The notes below the pieces were generated by a model that saw only the letters and a program-made list of their open reading frames with translations, did not search any database and was not told the DNA's origin. DNA of 33,878 nucleotides from a virus. Every line of letters starts with the position of its first letter. The stretch's first letter is position 1. Location: positions 1 to 33,878 of IMG/VR virus record IMGVR_UViG_3300012920_000128; one strand, written 5' to 3'. Below are positions 1 to 5,895 of the stretch, in pieces. The position numbers were made by a program, and so were the translations under genes.

Positions 1-1
1 A

Positions 2-148
2 ACAAAATGGGAAATACTCAATGCAGCTATTGAGGCCCAAGAACTTTTAACCGGTGTTGAAACCGAGTTTGAAGAAACTGAAAATGCTATTTATAAAGCA
101 CAAAAATTTATAGAGAAAATTCAAAACTTAATAACTAAAACTAAATAA
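2..148 (+). CDS. Partial small protein, C-terminal end only
   Basis: The open frame runs in from the left edge and ends at TAA 146-148, giving the last 48 residues. They are acidic and probably helical (for example EFEETENAIYKAQKFIEKIQ), consistent with a coiled-coil tail. The upstream part is outside the window, so no function can be assigned. The next gene starts two bases after the stop codon, so the two are probably in one operon. The frame is supported by absence of stops and by the tight spacing to the following gene. Confidence 0.55.
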   Translation, partial: TKWEILNAAIEAQELLTGVETEFEETENAIYKAQKFIEKIQNLITKTK

Positions 149-150
149 AT

Positions 151-306
151 ATGAACTATCTTCAAAACCTAAATGCTTTAAATAATATGGACAAATCTGA
201 TTTAGTAGATTTAGTTTATGATTTAGTCAATGACATTGACAAGGCAGAAACTTTAGCTGATTTACAAAAGCTAAAAGGAGAGTGTGGACTACGCCACAAT
301 AAATAA
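151..306 (+). CDS. Hypothetical 51-residue acidic protein
   Basis: An ATG at 151 opens 51 codons ending in TAA at 304-306, just before a strong terminator. The protein is rich in Asp and Leu (for example DKSDLVDLVYDLVNDID) and looks like two or three amphipathic helices. I recognise no family. It follows the partial upstream gene by two bases and is the last gene before the hairpin terminator at 327-350, a normal place for a small operon-end gene. The short length makes the call less certain, but position and the open frame favour a real gene. Confidence 0.5.
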   Translation: MNYLQNLNALNNMDKSDLVDLVYDLVNDIDKAETLADLQKLKGECGLRHNK

Positions 307-326
307 ACATTAAGCGTAGAAAGAAA

Positions 327-350
327 GCCGGCCTTAGTGCCGGTTTTTTT
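327..350 (+). terminator. Rho-independent terminator closing the leftmost operon
   Basis: Stem CCGGC (328-332) pairs with GCCGG (339-343), followed directly by seven T residues (344-350). It lies 20 bases after the stop of the 51-residue ORF. Stem and T-tract are classic for an intrinsic terminator on the + strand. Confidence 0.85.
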
Positions 351-387
351 GTGCTCTTAATCCAAACAAAGTAAGGATGAAATAGTA

Positions 388-402
388 TGCAAAAGTTTTG
401 CA
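388..402. promoter_or_regulatory. Operator-like palindrome TGCAAAAGTTTTGCA
   Basis: Two 7-base arms, TGCAAAA and TTTTGCA, flank a single G. It lies between two terminators where no protein is encoded. The arms are too AT-rich and the loop too small for an RNA hairpin, so a dimeric DNA-binding protein site is the more natural reading. The function is not shown by sequence. Confidence 0.4.
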
Positions 403-471
403 CACTAACTAAAACGAATTAACTCTTCGCTTGCTTGATTTACATTTGTACTGTTTCGAATTTCTAATTAA

Positions 472-513
472 AAAAAGCCGGGCGATGACAAATACTTAAC
501 CGCCCGGCTTTTT
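472..513. terminator. Strong, possibly bidirectional, intrinsic terminator
   Basis: AAAAA-GCCGGGCG (472-484) pairs perfectly with CGCCCGGC-TTTTT (501-513) across a 16-base loop. The A-tract on the left and T-tract on the right would give a U-run on either strand. No gene lies between this and the terminator at 327-350, so it may insulate promoter P1 or end a short noncoding RNA. Confidence 0.85.
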
Positions 514-605
514 ACTATGAATATTAAACCGCTATAAATTTAAGAAACAAATCTGAAAATCCAAAAAATTTTTACAACTCTGAAAACCAAGCAGTTACAA
601 ATATA

Positions 606-637
606 TTTGGCAGTGTGCATAAATTGTGTTATCTTTG
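606..637 (+). promoter_or_regulatory. Promoter P1, Bacteroidetes type (TTTG-N20-TATCTTTG)
   Basis: The -33 element TTTG is at 606-609 and the -7 element TATCTTTG at 630-637 with a 20-base spacer, an exact match to the Bacteroidetes housekeeping promoter form TTTG-N19-21-TANNTTTG. The first ten bases, TTTGGCAGTG, are identical to those of promoter P2 at 2809. Transcription should start near 641, leaving a leader of about 50 bases before the ATG at 691. Confidence 0.85.
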
Positions 638-644
638 TGTATAA
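614..644 (-). promoter_or_regulatory. Two DnaA-box-like sites overlapping promoter P1
   Basis: TGTGCATAA (614-622) and TGTGTATAA (636-644) are the reverse complements of TTATGCACA and TTATACACA, both exact matches to the bacterial DnaA-box form TTATNCACA. They have the same orientation and start 22 bases apart, about two helical turns. One sits in the promoter spacer and the other covers the end of the -7 element and the likely start site. Two genes in the window encode DnaA DNA-binding domains, so repression or autoregulation is plausible but inferred. Confidence 0.5.
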
Positions 645-650
645 CTAACC

Positions 651-676
651 GAGGTCGTGTTCAGTGGAACACCCTC
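651..676 (+). promoter_or_regulatory. 5' leader hairpin upstream of the amidotransferase gene
   Basis: GAGG-(TC)-GTGTTC (651-662) pairs with GAACAC-CCTC (667-676) around the loop AGTG, giving ten pairs with one two-base bulge. It starts about ten bases after the expected transcription start and ends 14 bases before the ATG. There is no T-run after it, so it is not a terminator. It may stabilise the mRNA or control translation. Confidence 0.5.
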
Positions 677-690
677 ACAACTAACTAAAT

Positions 691-1800
691 ATGTGTGTAA
701 TAATAATTAATCAAACCGGCAAGCAATTGTCGAAGACTATTCTGAGGACATCCTCAAGAATTAATCCTCACGGACTGGGGATTGTTTGGCTCGATACTTA
801 CGAGACAACTTATCATAAATCTTCTGATTGGAAAAAACTTGTAACCAATAGACCATTCATTGCTCATTTCAGATATGCAACTAAAGGTAAAGTAAACAAG
901 GCCAACACTCATCCTTTTGTATGTGGTCAGAACAAACACGAACTACTGATGCACAATGGTACGATACCCAATATGGGTAGCGACACTATTTCTGATTCAA
1001 GAACTCTAGCAAAGGCTCTAGGCTTTTTACCAAGACACTCTTGGAAAAAAGAATTGGAAAGGTATGACTCAAGATTTGTTACCATCAATACTAGAACTAG
1101 AACTTTTCAAATGTACAACAAAGAACTATGGACTAAAAGCAATGGTGCTTGGTACAGTAAAAACAATGTTATCAAGGACAACCTTGTGGCCGTGTACGGT
1201 ACATTAAAGAAAGGCAATAGCAACTACTACCACTACCTAAGAAATGAAACATTCATTGGCAAGGGCAAGACAACTATGAAGTACCCGATGATTGTACCAG
1301 GACTGCCTTATGTGATAGACAAACCAGGTAAAGGTCATCTCATTGACATTGATTTGTTTGCGGTCAGTGATGACAAGCTAAAGGACTTGGATAGATTAGA
1401 GGGTCATCCGACTCACTACAAGAGAAGAGAGATTACGGTGCTAGTCAAAGGCAGAGTGTACAAAGCTTGGTTATACTTTGGTCAAGGCCAAGAGTACAAA
1501 GGCAAGCAGCTACACAGTAGCTACGAGAAAACCTATCCTAAGTTTTCCCTCAGAGATAGGTCTTATACTTATGCAGACAGTAAGGAGTGGACTCCTTGGT
1601 GGAGGCAAGAGGAATACTTGAAAGAAACGGAGAGTGTCGCTAGCGACACTCAATGTTTCGAGATAAACTACAACCAGGAGACTAGGCTATGTCCGGATTG
1701 CTCACAAGCAACCGAGCAAGACCCATACTCAATGGAGTGGTGGTGTCACTCGTGTCAGAAGTTTGAGACCGAGGAAGTAATGAAACAATTTAAAATTTAA
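691..1800 (+). CDS. Class II glutamine amidotransferase / gamma-glutamylcyclotransferase (AIG2-like) / zinc-ribbon fusion
   Basis: Three parts are visible. Residues 1-160 resemble an Ntn-type class II glutamine amidotransferase: Cys2 would become the N-terminal nucleophile after Met removal, and RYAT (61-64), NTHPF (72-76) and HNG (88-90) match the family's glutamine-binding loops. Residues 165-285 resemble GGCT/AIG2 proteins: YGTLKKG (169-175) is the substrate-binding loop and E237 in LDRLEGHPTHYKRR is the expected catalytic acid. Residues 334-355 carry CxxC-x14-CxxC, a zinc ribbon. No synthetase, isomerase or amidoligase domain is attached, so what accepts the ammonia is unknown. Known families suggest glutaminase or gamma-glutamyl chemistry; the combined role here is inference. 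It is the first gene after P1. A linker palindrome (1632-1651) encodes SVASDT. Confidence 0.8.
   Translation: MCVIIINQTGKQLSKTILRTSSRINPHGLGIVWLDTYETTYHKSSDWKKLVTNRPFIAHFRYATKGKVNKANTHPFVCGQNKHELLMHNGTIPNMGSDTISDSRTLAKALGFLPRHSWKKELERYDSRFVTINTRTRTFQMYNKELWTKSNGAWYSKNNVIKDNLVAVYGTLKKGNSNYYHYLRNETFIGKGKTTMKYPMIVPGLPYVIDKPGKGHLIDIDLFAVSDDKLKDLDRLEGHPTHYKRREITVLVKGRVYKAWLYFGQGQEYKGKQLHSSYEKTYPKFSLRDRSYTYADSKEWTPWWRQEEYLKETESVASDTQCFEINYNQETRLCPDCSQATEQDPYSMEWWCHSCQKFETEEVMKQFKI
1632..1651. repeat. Perfect 20-bp palindrome, copy 1 of the AGTGTC-N6-GACACT element
   Basis: GAGTGTCGCTAGCGACACTC is its own reverse complement. It lies in frame in the linker between the cyclotransferase and zinc-ribbon parts of the 691-1800 protein and reads S-V-A-S-D-T. 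Related elements occur at 9686-9707 and 16408-16427, with partial copies near 978-987 and 7327-7341. Confidence 0.65.
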
Positions 1801-1804
1801 AACG

Positions 1805-2017
1805 ATGAGTAAAAATAAATGGCATGGCTGGAATCAAAAGAAAGCCAACATCAAGCATAAGAAATGGCTTGAGAACTTATCCGATGAGGATAGAACTAGG
1901 ATGAATATACCTAGAACAAGAACTGATGGAGAACTTATCTTCAAAAAAAAGGCAGACCCTTTTATTGACTTTGCCTTAGAAAACTTAATGAAACATCTTA
2001 ATACTAAAAATAAATAA
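1805..2017 (+). CDS. Hypothetical basic 70-residue protein
   Basis: ATG at 1805, four bases after the upstream stop, opens 70 codons ending at TAA 2015-2017. The protein is rich in Lys, Asn and Trp at its N-terminus (KNKWHGWNQKKANIKHKKW) and has a short acidic helix in the middle. No motif or family is recognised. It belongs to the P1 operon and is followed two bases later by the next gene. There is no Shine-Dalgarno sequence, only an A-rich upstream region, as for the other genes here. Confidence 0.6.
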   Translation: MSKNKWHGWNQKKANIKHKKWLENLSDEDRTRMNIPRTRTDGELIFKKKADPFIDFALENLMKHLNTKNK

Positions 2018-2019
2018 CA

Positions 2020-2262
2020 ATGAGTGACTTACTAAATTTAGCAAGCAAATTTTTATTGGCATCAGAATTATTATGTGATACCGATGAAGAGAAAGTAGCC
2101 AACAAACAAAAAATTGTTTTTGCTACTATGAGAAAAGCCAACCCCGAGTGGCAACCACCAGGAGATTGGGATGAACTATCAACTGAGGAAAAACTCAGGA
2201 GACTAAATGGAATACAAGAAATATTAAAAGAAAATAATAATGAAACCAACGTATCTATCTAG
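2020..2262 (+). CDS. Hypothetical 80-residue protein
   Basis: ATG at 2020 opens an 80-codon frame. The predicted protein is mainly helical, with a hydrophobic N-terminal stretch (LLNLASKFLLASELLC), a central PEWQPPGDWDEL loop and a charged C-terminal helix. The loop-plus-helix arrangement looks like a genuine folded small protein, but I do not recognise the family. Its last 23 bases overlap the start of the 36-residue Cys-rich ORF at 2240, typical of compact phage operons. Confidence 0.6.
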   Translation: MSDLLNLASKFLLASELLCDTDEEKVANKQKIVFATMRKANPEWQPPGDWDELSTEEKLRRLNGIQEILKENNNETNVSI

Positions 2263-2350
2263 CTGCTGCGATGCACTACCTTACGGCAACGAACTAATGT
2301 ACAGTAGGTGTTCAATGTGCGGAGAGAATTGCAGTTTCTATACTGTTTAA
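2240..2350 (+). CDS. 36-residue Cys-rich microprotein (zinc-finger-like)
   Basis: A short frame from ATG 2240 to TAA 2348-2350 encodes 36 residues. Five cysteines are arranged as CC (9-10), CxxC (24 and 27) and C31, a pattern that can bind one zinc. The segment with SSCCDALPYGNELMYSRC looks like other tiny phage zinc-binding proteins from memory, not from a search. It overlaps the 2020-2262 gene by 23 bases in another frame and is the last gene before the terminator at 2369-2397. Its partners are unknown. Confidence 0.6.
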   Translation: MKPTYLSSCCDALPYGNELMYSRCSMCGENCSFYTV

Positions 2351-2368
2351 ATTTTAGTTTTAATGTTG

Positions 2369-2397
2369 AAGCAGGTCGAAAGGCCTGCTTTTTTTTG
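2369..2397 (+). terminator. Terminator closing the P1 operon
   Basis: GCAGGTC (2371-2377) pairs with GGCCTGC (2382-2388), with one G-T wobble and a stable GAAA tetraloop, followed by eight T residues (2389-2396). It is only 19 bases after the microprotein stop and nine bases before the -33 element of the next promoter. Confidence 0.88.
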
Positions 2398-2405
2398 CAT
2401 TATTA

Positions 2406-2437
2406 TTTGGTAATCTAAAAGTTATGAACTACCTTTA
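2406..2437 (+). promoter_or_regulatory. Promoter P4 (TTTG-N20-TACCTTTA)
   Basis: TTTG at 2406-2409 and TACCTTTA at 2430-2437 with a 20-base spacer; only the last base of the -7 element departs from the consensus. It directly follows a terminator. It overlaps the first codons of the longest possible reading frame downstream, which shows that the true start of that gene is ATG 2466, not 2424. Confidence 0.65.
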
Positions 2438-2465
2438 CACTATTGTTGAACTTAAATTTTATTTT

Positions 2466-2807
2466 ATGACTAATATTAATACTTTACTAACTAAACTTTC
2501 GGACATCAAATTAAAATCGGTGGAGGAGGTGCACGAAGAGTATAAGAAAAAAGTGAACAGCACTTTTGACTTACTTGAATTTAAAACTCATCCAATGGGA
2601 CTTGGAGTGAGGGCTACTTATCTTATTGGGGACAATAAAGATAAAGGATTAGAAATCTCAGTAGTAGGAGGCGATGCTTTCTATGGAGACGGAGAGAGAA
2701 CTTTTGAAGTAGGAATTTGTCTTGGTGGCTCAGTGGTTGTTGCCGGATGGAAAACTAAAGAGGAAGTGGCAGAGATTATAGATATGTTAAAAGATTTTGA
2801 CCACTAA
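2466..2807 (+). CDS. Hypothetical 113-residue protein
   Basis: The frame could open at ATG 2424, but promoter P4 occupies that segment, so ATG 2466 is chosen; expected leader is about 25 bases. The protein has an N-terminal helical part (EEVHEEYKKKVNSTFDLLEF), a beta-rich middle with GLEISVVGG and GDGERTFEVGICLGG, and a C-terminal helix. It looks like a small alpha/beta domain with no catalytic motif that I can name. It stands as a single-gene unit between its own promoter and P2, suggesting early, independently controlled expression. Confidence 0.65.
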   Translation: MTNINTLLTKLSDIKLKSVEEVHEEYKKKVNSTFDLLEFKTHPMGLGVRATYLIGDNKDKGLEISVVGGDAFYGDGERTFEVGICLGGSVVVAGWKTKEEVAEIIDMLKDFDH

Positions 2808-2808
2808 A

Positions 2809-2840
2809 TTTGGCAGTGACAAATCAATGCACTATCTTTG
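2809..2840 (+). promoter_or_regulatory. Promoter P2 (TTTG-N20-TATCTTTG)
   Basis: TTTG (2809-2812) and TATCTTTG (2833-2840) are separated by exactly 20 bases. The -33 side, TTTGGCAGTG, is the same as in P1. The expected start near 2844-2845 leaves only about five bases before ATG 2849, so the transcript is nearly leaderless. Confidence 0.85.
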
Positions 2841-2848
2841 AACTATCT

Positions 2849-3082
2849 ATGAGTTTTTTGTGTAAAAAATGTTCCGCTTGTTTTTCAACTGAATTGACAC
2901 TTGTTGATTCTAGTTACCTGGGAGAATGGGCGGAACATATTTATAAATGTAAAGCTTGTGGACACAAGGAGATAAAATACTTTGATTTTGTTTATCATCT
3001 TACACCAATCCCAACTAACTTACAAACAAATGAAAACAATACTACACCTAATATCACAATACAAGAGGTTATCGAAACATAG
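2849..3082 (+). CDS. Small zinc-ribbon protein
   Basis: The frame is open from 2810, but that part is promoter P2; ATG 2849 is the first start after the -7 element, giving 77 residues. Two CxxC pairs, C5/C8 and C34/C37, with C11 between them, form a typical zinc ribbon of transcription-factor or nucleic-acid-binding type. The C-terminal 25 residues are polar and probably disordered. It is the first gene of the operon that leads into the replication genes, so a regulatory role is possible but inferred. The next gene overlaps its end by 53 bases. Confidence 0.65.
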   Translation: MSFLCKKCSACFSTELTLVDSSYLGEWAEHIYKCKACGHKEIKYFDFVYHLTPIPTNLQTNENNTTPNITIQEVIET

Positions 3083-3326
3083 AAAATATCTTTACACTAG
3101 GATACTACAGACACGAAATAAATGTGTTAGGATGTTACTTAGAATTGATTGCTCTTCCAACGTTGAAATAATATATAGAGACAGAAAGAGAAAGAACGAA
3201 ACAAAGAAATATTTTATTTGCAGAGTAGCGGAGGATGATATAAATTTACTCATTGAGGCAAGAAAAAACTTATTGTTAACTCAGAAGTATAAAAGAAGAC
3301 TTAAATTATTAAATATAAAATTATGA
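3030..3326 (+). CDS. Hypothetical very basic 98-residue protein
   Basis: ATG 3030 is preferred over 2982 because it shortens the overlap with the zinc-ribbon gene. The product is strongly basic (for example RDRKRKNETKKYF and QKYKRRLKLL) and mostly helical, so nucleic-acid binding is possible. No family is recognised. The overlap with the upstream frame is 53 bases, long for a phage, so one of the two starts may be wrong. The stop overlaps the next ATG as ATGA, suggesting coupled translation. Confidence 0.5.
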   Translation: MKTILHLISQYKRLSKHRKYLYTRILQTRNKCVRMLLRIDCSSNVEIIYRDRKRKNETKKYFICRVAEDDINLLIEARKNLLLTQKYKRRLKLLNIKL

Positions 3327-3496
3327 CAGCTTTAGAATCTCAAAACAAATACCTAATGGAAAGCAATGATGCTCTTCGTGGGTTGATAAAAGAAGTTAGG
3401 AAAGAACTTAGCTTTTTTATATCTAATCAGAGAGTAATGTCTAGCACTGAACAAGCTATACATCTTTCTAAAATAAACAACACTCTAAAAATCTAA
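3323..3496 (+). CDS. Hypothetical 57-residue helical protein
   Basis: ATG 3323 overlaps the preceding stop as ATGA, and the frame closes at TAA 3494-3496, three bases before the next ATG. The 57 residues look like one long amphipathic helix (SNDALRGLIKEVRKELSFFI) plus a shorter one. No family is recognised. The tight fit between neighbours at both ends is the main reason to call it real. Confidence 0.55.
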   Translation: MTALESQNKYLMESNDALRGLIKEVRKELSFFISNQRVMSSTEQAIHLSKINNTLKI

Positions 3497-3498
3497 TT

Positions 3499-3801
3499 AT
3501 GAAATACAAGTTATTTAAAAAATATATACAGAAAATTTTAGAGCACATGGAAATATCCCATGCGGACTTGTTTGATAAGTCTAAGAAAAAGTCAATGGTT
3601 GAAGCTAGACAGTTGTTGTATTACTTGTGCCACAATAGAGGTATGGGTGCAACAGAGATTAAAGACTATATGTTTCGTGAGGGACACAGTCTTGAACACA
3701 CTACAATATTGTATGGTATAAATGCAATGGAGGATGTGATAGCTAACGACCCCGACCTAGAAAAGATTGCCGAAGATATACAAGGGGCAGTTGAAGTATA
3801 G
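3499..3801 (+). CDS. Stand-alone DnaA domain IV-like DNA-binding protein (copy 1)
   Basis: Residues 36-80 match the DNA-binding domain of the DnaA initiator: ARQLLYYLCHNRGMGATEIK corresponds to the first helices (family form ARQ-x-x-YLxR), and EHTTILYGINAMEDV (66-80) to the DnaA signature, in which DHTTV contacts the box. The AAA+ ATPase and the N-terminal DnaB-loading domains are missing: the whole protein is 100 residues. It could bind DnaA boxes without loading helicase, acting as a regulator, a competitor of host DnaA or an origin marker. A second, different copy lies at 10544. DnaA-box-like sites are in promoter P1. Confidence 0.75.
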   Translation: MKYKLFKKYIQKILEHMEISHADLFDKSKKKSMVEARQLLYYLCHNRGMGATEIKDYMFREGHSLEHTTILYGINAMEDVIANDPDLEKIAEDIQGAVEV

Positions 3802-3802
3802 T

Positions 3803-4186
3803 TTGGATGACATATACGAAGAGGCGGTGCGAGACTATGGCACGACTTGTTTACAAGCAGATGGCTATATGTTCTGTATTCTCCTCGGGGTAAAATTAAC
3901 TAAGGATGATATGACTGGACAAATAAAAATATTTGACCCAACAAAAAGCACTAATTACTACGTTGAATTAAATATCGATGAGTATAATTATTTTCAAACT
4001 GAGGGTTGGAAAAAAGGTGTCTTTAAAATAACACTAAACAAATATATAAATAAGCTTGAAAGAATCAAGACAAGTATTAGTGAAGAAATGAACGGGTCTA
4101 TGAGTTTAAAAAAACTTAAATATTTAAAAGAGTCAAGGCAACAAGTTCTTAAAAAATATTATAAATTAATTCAAAAATTAAACTAA
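3803..4186 (+). CDS. Hypothetical 127-residue protein
   Basis: No ATG lies near the front of this frame. TTG 3803, one base after the upstream stop, is chosen; TTG 3767 is possible but would overlap the DnaA-like gene by 35 bases. The N-terminal half (DDIYEEAVRDYG, then KIFDPTKSTNYYVELN) is mixed alpha/beta and the C-terminal half is a long Lys-rich coiled coil. No family is recognised. It ends in TAATG with the next gene's start, so it is likely co-translated with the annealing protein. Confidence 0.55.
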   Translation: MDDIYEEAVRDYGTTCLQADGYMFCILLGVKLTKDDMTGQIKIFDPTKSTNYYVELNIDEYNYFQTEGWKKGVFKITLNKYINKLERIKTSISEEMNGSMSLKKLKYLKESRQQVLKKYYKLIQKLN

Positions 4187-4776
4187 TGACTAAACTAAAA
4201 ACAATTGACATAGGAAGAGGTAAAAGGTATGTTGAAGTTAGCGAGAGATTAAAATTTTTTCGTGCTAACTATCCAGACTACAGTTTACTGAGTGATGTTG
4301 TAGAAATAACTGAAACAACAATCACAATCAAGGCAACAATCCTTGATAAAAAACAGAACCCGATTGCATCTGGCATAGCACAAGAAGTAAAAGGGAGTTC
4401 ATTTATAAACAAAACAAGTTATGTAGAAAACTGTGAGACCTCAGCTTGGGGTAGAGCACTTGCTAACTTTGGTATTGGTATAGATGAAGCAGTGGCATCT
4501 TACAATGAGGTTGCCAATGCTATAGAACAACAGAAAGAAGAAAATGAAATTATGATGGAGGGCGATAAAGAGGAGGAGGAAGATGAATTTGTTTTGGAAA
4601 AGGTACTCAAAGGTATTGAGTATTATAGAAAGCTTGGTTGGGAAGAGAAAGAAATATTTGAAAAGATAGCTGATAAATATGCCGACCTAGATACAGATAC
4701 AATAGAATTGCTAAAAGAAAAATCTAATGACAAAGCTAAACCTAAAAAAAGAAATAGAAAAGCTACGACAAGATAG
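4186..4776 (+). CDS. Probable single-strand DNA annealing protein (Erf/Rad52-like recombinase)
   Basis: The core at residues 15-100 has INKTSYVENCETSAWGRALA followed by NFGIG, the conserved segment of a widespread phage family that precedes recombination exonucleases, and TIKATILD on the strand before it. From memory I place it with Erf/Rad52-type annealing proteins; a profile search is needed to name the exact subfamily. Residues 125-150 are extremely acidic and the last 20 residues are Lys/Arg-rich. The next gene is a RecE-like exonuclease overlapping by 50 bases, the usual partner. Together they would handle double-strand break repair and concatemer formation. Confidence 0.6.
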   Translation: MTKLKTIDIGRGKRYVEVSERLKFFRANYPDYSLLSDVVEITETTITIKATILDKKQNPIASGIAQEVKGSSFINKTSYVENCETSAWGRALANFGIGIDEAVASYNEVANAIEQQKEENEIMMEGDKEEEEDEFVLEKVLKGIEYYRKLGWEEKEIFEKIADKYADLDTDTIELLKEKSNDKAKPKKRNRKATTR

Positions 4777-5518
4777 TTATTACTATGGAGAGGGTGGTTC
4801 AAAGTTTCTAAGTAATTCAGATATGAAAGCTTTGTATCACGAGCCGGCTCAATTTCGTACACCAGTAATTGAAAATGAAAACCTTGCAAGAGGAAGGTTG
4901 TTTCATCAGCTGCTTTTAGAGCCGGCTAAAGCAAAGGATTTTCCAACTTACGATGGGGCTGTAAGAAATGCCTCATATAGACAGTTCTTACAAGAGAATG
5001 ATTTAACTTTTGCTTTGAAGAAAAGTGAAGCAGATGAAGTTAGAGAGATGGCAAGTTGGTTCTTAGATGAATCTAATGTTACTACTCAGAGCTTAAGAAA
5101 CCATATATACAAGTTTGGTGCTAAGTATGAAGAGCCTATGATAAAAGAAATCCAAGGGCACTTGTTTAAGGGTAAAGCGGATTGTATTAGTAATGGAATA
5201 ATTATAGATATAAAAACCACTAAGGACATATATACCTTTCAAAATGTGGCATCTAACTATTTCTATGATAGTCAAGCTTATATATACCAAGAGTTGTTTG
5301 GTATGCCTATGGTGTTTTTTGTAATTGGTAAAACAAAAAAAACATATGGAACTATTGATGAAAGCTATTTTGATGTAGCCGTATTCAATACATCTCCGGA
5401 GTTTATTGAAAGAGGTAGGAGCAAAGTAGAACATGCTTTGAATCATTACAATATATATTTTGGCGATAGTAAAACAAAATCTCTTAAGGAGATAGTATTT
5501 AAAGGAGTATTAACATAA
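4727..5518 (+). CDS. RecE-like PD-(D/E)XK exonuclease
   Basis: GRLFHQLLLEP (near residues 56-66) is the conserved helix with the metal-binding histidine region, and KADCISNGIIIDIKTTKD (near 149-167) holds the PD-(D/E)XK core: the Asp of KAD, then D-x-K in IDIKTT. SQAYIYQELFG is the conserved Gln/Tyr helix. This fits phage RecE/exonuclease VIII-type enzymes that resect 5' ends and hand 3' tails to an annealing protein, which is encoded just upstream. The start overlaps that gene by 50 bases; no better in-frame ATG is present before the conserved region. Confidence 0.8.
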   Translation: MTKLNLKKEIEKLRQDSYYYGEGGSKFLSNSDMKALYHEPAQFRTPVIENENLARGRLFHQLLLEPAKAKDFPTYDGAVRNASYRQFLQENDLTFALKKSEADEVREMASWFLDESNVTTQSLRNHIYKFGAKYEEPMIKEIQGHLFKGKADCISNGIIIDIKTTKDIYTFQNVASNYFYDSQAYIYQELFGMPMVFFVIGKTKKTYGTIDESYFDVAVFNTSPEFIERGRSKVEHALNHYNIYFGDSKTKSLKEIVFKGVLT

Positions 5519-5531
5519 AAATAAAATAAGT

Positions 5532-5804
5532 ATGGATAAATATGTACACAAAGAGGGTATGGGTTCTTTATTTAAAAACACATATAAAGAAAAAGATTCA
5601 CAGCCCGACTTAAAAGGCACAATGACTGGCCTTGATGGTAAACAATATGAGGTAGCCGGATGGTATGATAAAACAAAATCTGGTGTTGATAAAATATCCC
5701 TAAAACAAAGTCATCCATTTAAAAAGGATGAAGGGGAGACTACATCTCTATCAAAAGATGAAGTTGAAAGTCTTAAAGAGGGTTCAGATAATTTCCCATT
5801 TTAA
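5532..5804 (+). CDS. Small protein with SSB-like acidic tail (possible ssDNA-binding protein)
   Basis: The 90-residue product begins GSLFKNTYKEKDSQPDLKGT and continues with short beta strands around YEVAGWYDKTKSG, which could form a small OB-like or DUF736-like barrel. It ends SKDEVESLKEGSDNFPF: an acidic stretch and terminal Phe-Pro-Phe, like the tail of bacterial SSB (typically DDDIPF) that recruits repair and replication proteins. It sits between the recombination genes and the primase. The tail is a direct observation; the ssDNA-binding role is inference. Confidence 0.5.
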   Translation: MDKYVHKEGMGSLFKNTYKEKDSQPDLKGTMTGLDGKQYEVAGWYDKTKSGVDKISLKQSHPFKKDEGETTSLSKDEVESLKEGSDNFPF

Positions 5805-5895
5805 GATTCATATTAATTAGTTTTAAAGTCGAGGGGAAGTTGGTCGAATAGGGTTATTATCCTTGCACCTCTTCCTCTCTTTTAAAGAGAAAAAA

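Larger units (their letters stand above)
307..690 (+). other. Noncoding regulatory stretch: two terminators, a palindrome, promoter P1 and a structured leader
   Basis: This is the longest gene-free stretch in the window. It holds the 327-350 terminator, a 15-base near-palindrome TGCAAAAGTTTTGCA (388-402), a second, perfect 13-bp terminator stem (472-513), an AT-rich segment (514-605), a perfect Bacteroidetes-type promoter (606-637), two DnaA-box-like sites (614-622 and 636-644) and a leader hairpin (651-676). I see no convincing ORF. Whether it also acts as a replication origin is inference only. Confidence 0.7.

Noticed and set aside
1030-1045. CCAAGA-CAC-TCTTGG inverted repeat
   Set aside because: Short stem inside amidotransferase coding sequence, unrelated to the AGTGTC element.
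3087-3094. TATCTTTA as a promoter -7 element
   Set aside because: No TTTG lies 19-21 bases upstream and it is inside overlapping coding frames.
5858-5865. TATCCTTG as a promoter for the primase-helicase
   Set aside because: One mismatch in the conserved TTTG and no -33 element at the right distance; the gene may be read from upstream promoters.
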